Shown here: piece after piece, positions 7,671-14,713 of the stretch
Position numbering within the stretch: the first letter of the stretch is position 1
Layout of the letters: each line of letters starts with the position of its first letter
Source: Bacillota bacterium
GTDB taxonomy: Bacteria > Bacillota > Clostridia > Christensenellales > CAG-138
Length of the DNA stretch: 17,114 bases
Assembly (NCBI GenBank): GCA_023461495.1
Contig: JAEYLA010000168.1
Span: 1 to 17,114 of the forward strand
Direction: 5' to 3'
Notes under the pieces: model-generated
Database searches by the model: none
The model's input: only the letters and a program-made list of their open reading frames with translations
What the model was told of the DNA's origin: nothing
Program-made: the position numbers and the translations under genes

Positions 7671-7692
7671 TGCAAAAAGGAGGGCAAACAGA

Positions 7693-7929
7693 GTGCTGCG
7701 TGCGGATGATATTGTAAACGCCCGGTTCACCAAGGTGTTCCGCGGCTACGATATTCAGGAAGTCGATCTGTTTTTGGATGAAGTCATAGATACCATGGAT
7801 GCGCTCGAGGAGGAGCGGGATACGCTGCTTTCCCGTTTAGAAGCGCTGCTTGAGGAGCTTGAACGGTGCGATGCGCTATTGGAGCTGCACAACATCAAGT
7901 GCCCCGAATTGGAAGAGAAGCCCTCGTAA
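7693..7929 (+). CDS. Short DivIVA-domain protein
   Basis: A 78-residue protein consisting of the N-terminal DivIVA domain and a short coiled coil. The family signature is clear: LRADDIVNARFTKVFRGYDIQEVDLFLDEVID resembles the DivIVA lipid-binding region, with F16-R17-G18-Y19 and EVDLFLDEV. DivIVA recognises curved membranes at poles and septa and recruits partners. Full-length proteins are usually about 150-250 residues with long C-terminal coiled coils; here only residues about 36-70 can form a coil, so it lacks the normal oligomerisation region. It starts with GTG, with GGAGG nine bases upstream and no ATG at the conserved N-terminus. It follows the sepF terminator, so it must have its own promoter or depend on readthrough. 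A GpsB-like small adaptor is an alternative. Confidence 0.85.
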   Translation: MLRADDIVNARFTKVFRGYDIQEVDLFLDEVIDTMDALEEERDTLLSRLEALLEELERCDALLELHNIKCPELEEKPS

Positions 7930-7997
7930 CACACGATCTATTCATTCACTAGACGGATGCGATAGGGCGGCAAATTGAACCGTAGGCAACCGTGCAG

Positions 7998-8030
7998 GCA
8001 GGCAGTGGGTTTTGCTGTCTGCATTTACCT
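7998..8030 (+). terminator. Possible weak terminator after the DivIVA-domain gene
   Basis: GCAGGCAG (7998-8005) pairs with CTGTCTGC (8015-8022), one pair being G-T, around a nine-base loop; ATTTACCTT follows, a poor T-tract. The rest of 7930-8171, between two convergent genes, shows nothing else convincing. Confidence 0.35.
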
Positions 8031-8171
8031 TATTGTGGGGAGTTTTCTTATTGCTTCCGAGAAGGTGTCCGGTATACCTATGTCGCGGTTCTCCCGTTCT
8101 GCCATTCGTATCTGTATTAGAAAAGTTTATGCGGTAACAATTGCGAAAGAATACCATGATGAAACAAATGC

Positions 8172-8651
8172 TTACTCAAGCAGTTGCGTATATGAGTCCA
8201 GCACCTTATAAAAAGCATCGATTTCTTCCGCAGTGCAGGTCCGTTGCAAGTCTTGAAGCGTTTGTACAATATCCGCCACATCATAAGCCTTATGCATATT
8301 TGAAATTCGTCCGCCTTCTTCGGTAACATAAAGGTGGATGCTTTTCATGTTTTCATTCTTTTTTTCTTTTTTGAGATACCCCATCGAATCAAGCTTTGTC
8401 AGCGTTTGAGAAATCGCACCCTTTGTTTTTCTCCAGATTTTAGAAAGCTCAGTGGGGGTAACCCCGGGATGGTCCTGGATATATGTGAGAAGGTGAATCT
8501 CCAGCATGGTAAAAATGTTGCCTTGCCCATAATCGTGCTGTCCATTGATATATTCGCTATATAAAAGAACGAATCGATAAAGCCTATCTGCGCGCTGACT
8601 AAGCTGCTGATACAATTGGTTAATGGTGCTGACATCCTGCGCAACTTGCAT
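8172..8651 (-). CDS. MarR family transcriptional regulator
   Basis: A 159-residue winged helix-turn-helix repressor of the MarR family, which act as dimers on palindromic operators and often release DNA on binding a small molecule. The DNA-binding region is 62-112: PGVTPTELSKIW (helix 2-3), KTKGAISQTLTKLDSMGYL (recognition helix), then the KKEKKNENMKSIHLYVTEEG wing. Flanking N- and C-terminal helices form the dimer interface. It is divergent from the malY-symporter pair, sharing a 255-base intergenic region with two GTTTA-N5-TAAAC palindromes, so it most likely controls that pair and perhaps itself. AGGGAG lies eleven bases before the ATG. The gene is visibly AT-richer than the division genes next to it, consistent with acquisition. 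The only gene on the minus strand. Confidence 0.93.
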   Translation of the reverse strand: MQVAQDVSTINQLYQQLSQRADRLYRFVLLYSEYINGQHDYGQGNIFTMLEIHLLTYIQDHPGVTPTELSKIWRKTKGAISQTLTKLDSMGYLKKEKKNENMKSIHLYVTEEGGRISNMHKAYDVADIVQTLQDLQRTCTAEEIDAFYKVLDSYTQLLE

Positions 8652-8692
8652 GAAGTATATATCTCCCTTTGATTTGTAATTCCTTGTAATTT

Positions 8693-8721
8693 ATTATGGC
8701 ACAATCCCGGTAAAATCACAA
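8693..8721 (-). promoter_or_regulatory. Promoter of the marR-type gene
   Basis: On the minus strand, TTGTGA (8716-8721) and CATAAT (8693-8698) are separated by exactly 17 bases, with the start expected near 8686. This would give a leader of about 35 bases before the MarR ATG. Confidence 0.6.
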
Positions 8722-8739
8722 GAAAAGACGCGGGAGAAG

Positions 8740-8754
8740 GTTTAGTTATTAAAC
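8740..8754. promoter_or_regulatory. Palindrome O2, GTTTA-N5-TAAAC
   Basis: GTTTA-GTTAT-TAAAC, the second copy of the palindrome found after the malY promoter. It lies upstream of the marR -35 element by about 18 bases. Likely a MarR-type operator by size (15 bp) and repetition; inferred. Confidence 0.55.
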
Positions 8755-8821
8755 AATATGGCACATCTCTATAGGTTTTCTGCCCTTTATATTTGAATTC
8801 TGGCATATTTCAACAAAACTG

Positions 8822-8850
8822 TTGACTTTAATATATAGGTGTTATATTAT
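8822..8850 (+). promoter_or_regulatory. Promoter of the malY-symporter operon
   Basis: TTGACT (8822-8827) and TATTAT (8845-8850) with a 17-base spacer: a near-consensus sigma-A promoter, start expected near 8857. Operator-like palindrome O1 follows directly. Confidence 0.8.
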
Positions 8851-8863
8851 TGAGTTGCAAATC

Positions 8864-8878
8864 GTTTAGCGGCTAAAC
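8864..8878. promoter_or_regulatory. Palindrome O1, probable MarR operator
   Basis: GTTTAGC-G-GCTAAAC is a perfect 7-1-7 palindrome. It starts about seven bases after the predicted transcription start of malY, a position where a bound dimer would block the polymerase. It shares the GTTTA-N5-TAAAC outline with O2 at 8740-8754. Confidence 0.7.
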
Positions 8879-8906
8879 CAAATAACTTCAAATGAGGGCA
8901 TGTACA

Positions 8907-10100
8907 TTGAACACATCGGAATTTTGCAAGCAATATGGAATTGAACGGCATGGAACGGAATCTCTTAAATGGGATGCGCTGGATGTGCGCTTTGGTAACC
9001 CGGACTTGATTTCCATGTGGGTGGCCGACATGGAGTTTCAAGTACCGGAAGCTGTGCGGCAGGCTATGAAAGACAGGGTGGATCACGGGGTATTCGGATA
9101 TTCCTTTATTACGGACGAGTACTACAACACTGTTATCAGGTGGCAGCAAGAGCATCACGGGAACTTGTTACAAAAGGAATGGTTCCGCTTCAGCACCGGG
9201 GTTGTGACAGCGCTCTACTGGTTCATCAACGCTTTTACCAATCCGGGCGACGCAGTAGCAATCGTTACACCGGTTTACTATCCTTTCCACAATGCGGTAA
9301 ATCATACCGGGCGCAAACTCGTTCGGCACAAATTGGTCAATACCGATGGCATCTATACATTCGACTTTGAGCAGTTTGAAAAGGACATTGTAGATAACGA
9401 TGTGAAGCTGCTTATCGAAAGCTCTCCCCATAACCCCGTTGGCCGGGTATGGACGGAAGAAGAGCTTGAGCGGATGTTTAAAATCTGCAAAGCGCACAAT
9501 GTGCTGGTCATCTCCGATGAAATTCATCAAGACATCATTCTTGGTAAACGTAAGCATATTCCGGCATTCTCGGTTGCAGGCGGTGCTTATAACGACAACA
9601 TCATTACCGTCACTTCTGCTTCCAAAACATTTAACTTAGCCGGCCTTATTCATTCGCATATACTCATTCCCGATCCCGCACTGCGCAAACGATACGACGA
9701 ATATGCCATTACCGTTAACCAGACAGAAGTGAATGTCATGGGCTGCATCGCTACCAAGGCGGCTTATACTTATGGCGATGAATGGCTGCAAAGCCTGCTG
9801 GGAGTGATAAGTGAAAACTATGAATATTTGAAAGAAGCTTTTGTGCGGGAAGTTCCAAAGGTTGTTGTCTCGCCGCTGGAAGGTACTTATTTGCTTTGGG
9901 TTGATTTGCGCGCTTATTTGGGCACAGAGGGAATAAAAGCTTTTGTTCAGGATAAGTGCCGCCTTGCCATCGATTATGGCGAGTGGTTCTGCCCGGACGC
10001 AAAGGGCTTTATCCGGTTCAATCTGGCAACCTTGCCAAAGTATGTACATCAAGCTGCTGAGAACATAATTCGCGAAATCAAAGCGCTGGGCGAATACTGA
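8907..10100 (+). CDS. MalY/PatB-type PLP-dependent C-S lyase (aminotransferase fold)
   Basis: A cytoplasmic fold-type I PLP enzyme of the MalY/PatB group, whose members cleave the C-S bond of cystathionine, cystine or cysteine conjugates to give a thiol, pyruvate and ammonia. Visible motifs, numbered from the TTG start: the N-terminal KWDALDVRFG and MWVADMEF block typical of the group, SSPHNPVGRVWTEEEL (about 173-188), ISDEIHQD with D204, and SASKTFNLAGL with PLP lysine K240. TTG at 8907 is preferred because GAGGG lies eight bases upstream; the in-frame ATG at 8892 has no ribosome binding site and would add five residues. Length (397) is normal. It is co-transcribed with the symporter 33 bases downstream, behind a promoter with a MarR-like operator. 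True substrate unknown; an aminotransferase activity is the alternative. Confidence 0.88.
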   Translation: MNTSEFCKQYGIERHGTESLKWDALDVRFGNPDLISMWVADMEFQVPEAVRQAMKDRVDHGVFGYSFITDEYYNTVIRWQQEHHGNLLQKEWFRFSTGVVTALYWFINAFTNPGDAVAIVTPVYYPFHNAVNHTGRKLVRHKLVNTDGIYTFDFEQFEKDIVDNDVKLLIESSPHNPVGRVWTEEELERMFKICKAHNVLVISDEIHQDIILGKRKHIPAFSVAGGAYNDNIITVTSASKTFNLAGLIHSHILIPDPALRKRYDEYAITVNQTEVNVMGCIATKAAYTYGDEWLQSLLGVISENYEYLKEAFVREVPKVVVSPLEGTYLLWVDLRAYLGTEGIKAFVQDKCRLAIDYGEWFCPDAKGFIRFNLATLPKYVHQAAENIIREIKALGEY

Positions 10101-10133
10101 GCTAATATTAAGATATCAATTAAGGAGGCATTT

Positions 10134-11399
10134 ATGGCAACGTTTATTAAAAACAACCGTTTTTCCTTCATTCTTCTTGGCAGCATGATTGTTGGCAGTA
10201 TTATTGGCGCGGTATGGGGGCCGGGTGCAAGCGCATTAAACCCCATTGCAGACTTATTTTTGAACCTCCTGTATTGCTGCGTAGTGCCCATGATTTTTGT
10301 TTCGCTGGTTTCTTCCATATCAAAAATGAAAAATTTGCGGAAGCTTGGCAAGGTTCTGGGCATTATGGCGGTTGTAGTGATTGGTACGCAGATTATTGCA
10401 AGCCTGTATATGGCTCTGGTATGCGGTGCTTTTAACCCCGCACAGGGCGCGGTAGTTGATTTTTCCGAAGAGGTGGGCGAGCTGGCCAGCAGCACAAATT
10501 TCCTATCCATGTTCACAGTGAACGACTTCTCCCTGCTTTGGTCCAGAAAGAGCCTGATGGCGCTTATCGTATTCGCAATGTTGACCGGCGTAGCACTGGT
10601 TTCTATTGGAGAAAAAGGCAAGGCTGTTTCCGCTGTGTTTGACTCCGCGCAAGAGCTGATTATGAAGCTGGTATCCTATGTTATGTATTTGGCTCCTATC
10701 GGCTTGGGCGCGTTCTTTGCGGTGCTGATTGGGCAACAGGGTGCCGCACTTGTCGGCCCGCTTTCCAGAGCCATCATCATTTATATGATTGCGGCTTTGG
10801 TGTACTACCTGGGATTCCACTCCATTTATGCGTTCATTGGCGGCGGTATGCTGGGGGTAAAACGCTATTGGGCCAACATACTGCCTCTGTCACTGACGGC
10901 GTTGGGCACATGCTCCAGTGCGGCCTGTATTCCCCTGAACCTTATTGCAACGAAGAAGATTGGCGTTTCCGATGACATTGCCGATATTACTATTCCCTTG
11001 GGTACAAATCTGCACAAGGACGGCGCGTGCTTAATCACCATTTTGAAAATTGCCTTTATGTGTACCATGTTCAATATAAACTTCTTCGAACCACGTATCC
11101 TTCTTACCTCGGTGATGGTATCCGTAATCGCTTCTTCCGTCATGGGCGCCATCCCGGCGGGCGGCTATGTGGGCGAAATCTTTATCATTTCCGCATTCAA
11201 CTTCCCTGCGGTATCGATTCCTATTATGGTGCTTATCGGAACGATCACCGATGCGCCCGCTACAGCAATCAATGCCGCAATCCATGCGCCCACTGCGATG
11301 ATTGTTTCCCGCTTTACAGAGGGGAAGGATTGGCTCAAACGTAGGCTCGAAAACGGTACCCTGAAGGAGTTGGACGAAACCGTGAAGGTGGCTTCATAA
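10134..11399 (+). CDS. Dicarboxylate/amino acid:cation symporter (DAACS family)
   Basis: A 421-residue polytopic inner-membrane transporter of the GltP/SstT/TcyP superfamily, coupling Na+ or H+ to uptake of acidic, neutral or sulfur amino acids. Re-entrant loop HP1 reads GTCSSAACIP (258-267), TM7 carries TNLHKDGA (291-298) in place of the usual NMDG motif, HP2 reads GAIPAGGYVG (338-347), and TM8 has DAPATAIN (373-380) with an aspartate at a substrate-contacting position. Eight membrane spans plus two hairpins are plausible from the hydrophobic blocks. AAGGAGG stands five bases before the ATG. Close spacing to malY and a shared promoter suggest that its substrate is what the lyase cleaves, for example cystine or cystathionine (inference; TcyP, a cystine carrier, belongs to this superfamily). 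Serine/threonine or dicarboxylate transport is not excluded. Confidence 0.9.
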   Translation: MATFIKNNRFSFILLGSMIVGSIIGAVWGPGASALNPIADLFLNLLYCCVVPMIFVSLVSSISKMKNLRKLGKVLGIMAVVVIGTQIIASLYMALVCGAFNPAQGAVVDFSEEVGELASSTNFLSMFTVNDFSLLWSRKSLMALIVFAMLTGVALVSIGEKGKAVSAVFDSAQELIMKLVSYVMYLAPIGLGAFFAVLIGQQGAALVGPLSRAIIIYMIAALVYYLGFHSIYAFIGGGMLGVKRYWANILPLSLTALGTCSSAACIPLNLIATKKIGVSDDIADITIPLGTNLHKDGACLITILKIAFMCTMFNINFFEPRILLTSVMVSVIASSVMGAIPAGGYVGEIFIISAFNFPAVSIPIMVLIGTITDAPATAINAAIHAPTAMIVSRFTEGKDWLKRRLENGTLKELDETVKVAS

Positions 11400-11442
11400 T
11401 ACCGAGCCCCAACCATATACGCGCAACCACAAAAAACTTTTC

Positions 11443-11480
11443 GGGGCTGCTGCATAACTGCGGCAGCCCTATTTGTCTTT
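11443..11480 (+). terminator. Terminator of the malY-symporter operon
   Basis: GGGCTGC (11444-11450) pairs with GCAGCCC (11463-11469), extended inward by a GC/GC pair after one mismatch, followed by TATTTGTCTTT. Placed about 45 bases after the symporter stop. Confidence 0.75.
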
Positions 11481-11494
11481 ATGCAAGGGCGATT

Positions 11495-11509
11495 TTCGCC
11501 TGCGGCGAA
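11495..11509. repeat. Small palindrome TTCGCC-TGC-GGCGAA
   Basis: A perfect 6-pair inverted repeat with a three-base loop, immediately after the symporter terminator. It belongs to a cluster of inverted repeats filling 11443-11566 and may be part of a dispersed intergenic element. Confidence 0.45.
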
Positions 11510-11540
11510 TGCAACAGTATTTACTTTGAATAAGGTGAAA

Positions 11541-11565
11541 TGTAGGGCCGATGTTCTCATCGGCC
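11541..11565. repeat. REP-like palindrome upstream of ygiQ
   Basis: TGTAG precedes GGCCGATG (11546-11553), TTCT loop, CATCGGCC (11558-11565): a perfect 8-pair hairpin. The TGTAGGG lead followed by a GC-rich palindrome resembles dispersed intergenic repeats seen in many bacterial genomes (from memory). No protein is associated with it here. Confidence 0.5.
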
Positions 11566-11621
11566 AGTTGCCCTGCTGTTTCTGCCTCCCGGTTGCGTCT
11601 TTCTATCGTTTGGAGTAGAGT

Positions 11622-13499
11622 ATGAGTATGCGAAAAAACGAACAGGCCCTGCCCATGAGCCGGAAGGAACTCGCGGCCAGAGGTATCGAACAACTGGATT
11701 TTGTACTGATTACGGGGGACGCGTATGTGGACCATCCGAGCTTTGGCGCGGCCATCATTGGCCGGACGCTGGAGTACAACGGCTACAGCGTAGGGATCAT
11801 TGCACAGCCCAACTGGATGGACGCCAACGCGTTCCGCACGCTGGGGCGGCCCAGGCTTGCTTTTTTGGTGACTTCGGGGAACCTTGATTCCATGGTGAAC
11901 CATTACTCGGTCACAAAACACAGGCGCGCAACAGATTCCTATTCGCCCGGCGGCAAGGCCGGGTTACGGCCGGACCGCGCCGCCATCGTGTACGCCAACC
12001 GCTGCAAGGAAGCCTACCGCGGCGTACCGGTGCTGTTGGGCGGGCTTGAAGCAAGCCTCAGGCGGTTTGCCCACTATGATTATTGGGAGGACACCGTGCG
12101 TCACTCCATACTGGCGGACGCGGGCGCAGACCTCCTGTTTTATGGCATGGCGGAGCGCGCGGTGCTGGAGGTGGCGGAGGCGCTTTCTTCCGGACTTGCG
12201 ATTGCGGATATTACGTATGTTGCGGGCACCTGCTTTATGAAGACGTCGCTCGATACGGTTTACGATTATGAGGTGATCGAGTCCTACGCAAAGGTGGCTT
12301 CCGATAAAACGGCCTATGCGCGCGCATTCATGCGGCAATATCGGGAGCAGGACGCTATACGCGGCAAGCGGCTGGTGCAGGAGCATGAAAAGGCATATCT
12401 CGTTGCAAATCCGCCCGCCATGCCGCTTGAGCAGGAAACGCTTGACGCCGTCTACGCCCTGCCGTATACAAGAAAGCCGCATCCAATGTACCGGGAAAAA
12501 ATTCCCGCACTTGACGAGGTGGAATTTTCCCTCACGTCCTGCCGGGGCTGCTTTGGCGCATGCTCGTTCTGTGCGCTCACGTTCCATCAGGGGCGTGTCG
12601 TACAGTCCCGCAGCCATACGTCCCTTGTGGAAGAAGCGAAGCAGCTGACGAATATGCCGGGCTTTAAAGGCTATATCCACGATGTCGGCGGCCCTACCGC
12701 AAACTTCAGACAGACGGCCTGCGCCAAGCATCTTAAAAACGGCACCTGCAGGGACAGGCAGTGCATCGGCTTTGAAAGATGCAGCCAGCTGGTAGTGGAC
12801 CATGAGGATTATCTGGGGCTGTTGAAAAAAATCAGAAGCCTGCCCAACGTGAAAAAAGTGTTTGTACGTTCCGGCATACGGTACGATTATGTGATGTACG
12901 ATAAGGACAAGTCGTTTTTGCGCGAGCTTGCAAAGCACCATGTCAGCGGGCAGCTGAAGGTCGCGCCGGAGCATGTGAATGAACGCGTGCTGTATTATAT
13001 GAACAAGCCCGGCCACGGCCTTTACGACCGGTTCGTACAGCGCTACCAGGAAGTCAACCGTTCCCTTGGGCTGGAACAGTATATCGTGCCGTATTTTATT
13101 TCCTCCCACCCGGGAAGCGATCTGAACGCCGCAATTGAGCTGGCGCAGTATTTAAAAAAGACGGGGCAGCGGCCTGAGCAGGTGCAGGATTTTTATCCTA
13201 CGCCCGGTACGCTCTCCACCTGTATGTACCATACGGGGATCGATCCCCGCACCATGGAGAAGGTCTATGTCGCCCGTTCCCAAAAGGAAAAAGGAATGCA
13301 GCGGGCGTTGATGCAGTACTTCTTGCCGCAGAACGTTCATAAGGCGCGCGAAGCGCTCATGGCAGCGGGGAGGGAGGATTTGATCGGCTTCCATAAGGAA
13401 GCGCTTGTTCTCCCGCCAAGAGAGATGCAAGAAGGAAGACAGCCGCAAAAAAGAGCTTCCGGCGGCGGGAAGAAACCGGCAAAATCCCGGCGGAGATAG
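11622..13499 (+). CDS. YgiQ family radical SAM protein
   Basis: A 625-residue radical SAM protein of the YgiQ (UPF0313) family; its reaction is unknown. The iron-sulfur motif is C310-x3-C314-x2-C317 within SCRGCFGACSFCALTFHQGR, the family hallmark. The N-terminal region (about 25-210) resembles a B12-binding-like fold, with LITGDAYVDHPSFG (29-42) and PVLLGGLEASLRR (136-148), both strongly conserved in the family. The central TIM-barrel contains GHDVGGP-like HDVGGPTANFRQT and LKVAPEHVN, and the C-terminal part (about 480-600) has QVQDFYPTPGTLSTCMY. A basic, Gly/Lys-rich tail (about 605-625) is probably disordered. Start: ATG with GGAG six bases upstream; a second ATG two codons later is possible. 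It stands alone between a repeat cluster and the lgt promoter. Confidence 0.95.
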   Translation: MSMRKNEQALPMSRKELAARGIEQLDFVLITGDAYVDHPSFGAAIIGRTLEYNGYSVGIIAQPNWMDANAFRTLGRPRLAFLVTSGNLDSMVNHYSVTKHRRATDSYSPGGKAGLRPDRAAIVYANRCKEAYRGVPVLLGGLEASLRRFAHYDYWEDTVRHSILADAGADLLFYGMAERAVLEVAEALSSGLAIADITYVAGTCFMKTSLDTVYDYEVIESYAKVASDKTAYARAFMRQYREQDAIRGKRLVQEHEKAYLVANPPAMPLEQETLDAVYALPYTRKPHPMYREKIPALDEVEFSLTSCRGCFGACSFCALTFHQGRVVQSRSHTSLVEEAKQLTNMPGFKGYIHDVGGPTANFRQTACAKHLKNGTCRDRQCIGFERCSQLVVDHEDYLGLLKKIRSLPNVKKVFVRSGIRYDYVMYDKDKSFLRELAKHHVSGQLKVAPEHVNERVLYYMNKPGHGLYDRFVQRYQEVNRSLGLEQYIVPYFISSHPGSDLNAAIELAQYLKKTGQRPEQVQDFYPTPGTLSTCMYHTGIDPRTMEKVYVARSQKEKGMQRALMQYFLPQNVHKAREALMAAGREDLIGFHKEALVLPPREMQEGRQPQKRASGGGKKPAKSRRR

Positions 13500-13528
13500 G
13501 CGGCATACGGCGCCTAAACAATCCATGC

Positions 13529-13557
13529 TTTTCTAGGCAGGGCGTATGCAGTATAAT
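13529..13557 (+). promoter_or_regulatory. Probable promoter of lgt
   Basis: A perfect TATAAT (13552-13557) with a weak TTTTCT (13529-13534) 17 bases upstream. A start near 13564 would place the entire folded leader at 13565-13630 at the very 5' end of the lgt transcript. Confidence 0.55.
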
Positions 13558-13564
13558 AGAACAC

Positions 13565-13630
13565 GGTAAACGGCAAATTGCGGCAGTTCTGCCAGTATGC
13601 CTGTGGCAAGCTACAGGTTCCGCCGTTTCC
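13565..13630 (+). promoter_or_regulatory. Structured lgt leader, possible three-way junction
   Basis: An outer helix AAACGGC/GCCGTTT (13568-13574 with 13622-13628), extended by GG/CC after a bulged T, encloses two hairpins: GGCA-GTTC-TGCC (13582-13593) and CCTGTGG-CAAG-CTACAGG (13600-13617, one G-T pair). In addition GGTTCC (13616-13621) could pair instead with GGAACC (13671-13676), which touches the ribosome binding site of lgt. It matches no riboswitch class I recognise. Fold is read by eye; function is inference. Confidence 0.5.
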
Positions 13631-13680
13631 TATATAGGACAAGCTGAAACTTTTATTCTTTGATACAGGAGGAACCCTAC

Positions 13681-14691
13681 ATGATCAATCCCGACAGGGT
13701 GGCGTTCAGCGTATTTGGCAGGGATATCTATTGGTACGGCGTACTGATGGCGCTGGGCATCATTGTTGCGGTGATGCTTGCCATGCGCGAGGCCAAGCGC
13801 AAGAACATGAACGAGGATACGGTACTGGACCTGTGCCTCATCATCATCCCGTGCGGCGTCGTCGGCGCAAGGCTGTACTATGTGCTCTTTGAGCTGGATC
13901 AATATCTTGCAAACCCCATCCGGATGCTCTACATCTGGGAAGGCGGGCTTGCGATATTCGGCGCGGTCATCGGCGGGCTTATCGGCATGGTAATCTATGC
14001 GCACAAAAAGAAGCTGCGGTTCTTCCGCCTTGCGGACATCATAGCGCCCGGCCTCGTGCTTGCGCAGTCCATCGGCCGCTGGGGGAACTTCTTTAACCAG
14101 GAAGCGTTCGGCCTCCCGGTCACCAATCCCGATCTATTGTGGTTCCCCATGTCCGTAAAAATCGATACGCCGTGGAACGGCGGGTTCCATACCTTTAACG
14201 GCGTCGTATGCACGGAGCCGTACCATTTGGCGACGTTCTTCTATGAATCGCTTTGGTGCTTCCTCGTGTTCCTGTTTCTCTGGTTCGTACTGCGCAAGCG
14301 CACCAAGCACGATGGGGACGTATTCATCTGGTATGCCATGCTCTACAGCTTTGAGCGCATGTTTGTGGAAGGTCTGCGCGGGGACAGCCTGTGGCTGATC
14401 AAAGATGCCGTGCGTGTTTCGCAGCTGCTGAGCTTTGTGCTGTTTGCAGCCGCGCTTGCGTTTTTGCTGGTGCGCCATTTTAAGGAAAAGAAGCTTGGCC
14501 GCCTGATTTGGCCCGCGCCGGGAACTTCCGCTGCGGACGCTGTGGAGAGCGCGATCCTCGCTGATGAGGAAGCGCAAAACGGTGCGGAGAAAGAGGAGGC
14601 TGTAGGCGCGGAACCTTCGGAAGCACCGGATGAGGTTCCTTCCGGTGAGACGCAGGGCCAGTCGGAAGACCTCACCGACTCCCGCGATTGA
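13681..14691 (+). CDS. lgt: Prolipoprotein diacylglyceryl transferase
   Basis: Lgt transfers diacylglycerol from phosphatidylglycerol to the lipobox cysteine of prolipoproteins, the first step of lipoprotein maturation, in the cytoplasmic membrane. The 336-residue product has about seven membrane spans and the signature SIGRWGNFFNQEAFG (130-144, with R133 and N139); a second conserved region is ERMFVEGLRGDSLWL (225-239, R233). FGRDIYWYGVLMALG (12-26) and YIWEGGLAIFGAVIGG (84-99) are also typical. Beyond residue about 278 there is an unusual hydrophilic tail of roughly 58 residues rich in Ala, Glu, Asp and Pro. ATG 13681 is chosen because AGGAGG stands eight bases upstream; an upstream in-frame TTG at 13660 has no such support and would overlap the ribosome binding site. 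The leader is highly structured. Confidence 0.96.
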   Translation: MINPDRVAFSVFGRDIYWYGVLMALGIIVAVMLAMREAKRKNMNEDTVLDLCLIIIPCGVVGARLYYVLFELDQYLANPIRMLYIWEGGLAIFGAVIGGLIGMVIYAHKKKLRFFRLADIIAPGLVLAQSIGRWGNFFNQEAFGLPVTNPDLLWFPMSVKIDTPWNGGFHTFNGVVCTEPYHLATFFYESLWCFLVFLFLWFVLRKRTKHDGDVFIWYAMLYSFERMFVEGLRGDSLWLIKDAVRVSQLLSFVLFAAALAFLLVRHFKEKKLGRLIWPAPGTSAADAVESAILADEEAQNGAEKEEAVGAEPSEAPDEVPSGETQGQSEDLTDSRD

Positions 14692-14713
14692 TTTTTTCAT
14701 AGTTTTCCTTTGT

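Noticed and set aside
7975..8211. Possible 78-codon gene on the plus strand between divIVA and marR
   Set aside because: It needs a TTG start with no ribosome binding site, it crosses a small hairpin, it overlaps the marR 3' end, and its translation has no domain or clear signal peptide.
8695..8765. Direct repeat TATGGCACA at 8695-8703 and 8757-8765
   Set aside because: Nine bases and only two copies; the first overlaps the marR -10 region. It could be chance and has less symmetry than the GTTTA-N5-TAAAC palindromes.
11964..13109. Open frame of 381 codons on the minus strand opposite ygiQ
   Set aside because: It overlaps the conserved radical SAM region of ygiQ including the cysteine motif; its translation looks like low-information shadow sequence.
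13629..13638. CCTATATAGG palindrome in the lgt leader as an operator or -10 element
   Set aside because: Ten bases, AT-rich centre, single copy; no matching -35, and it is better seen as leader sequence next to the junction.
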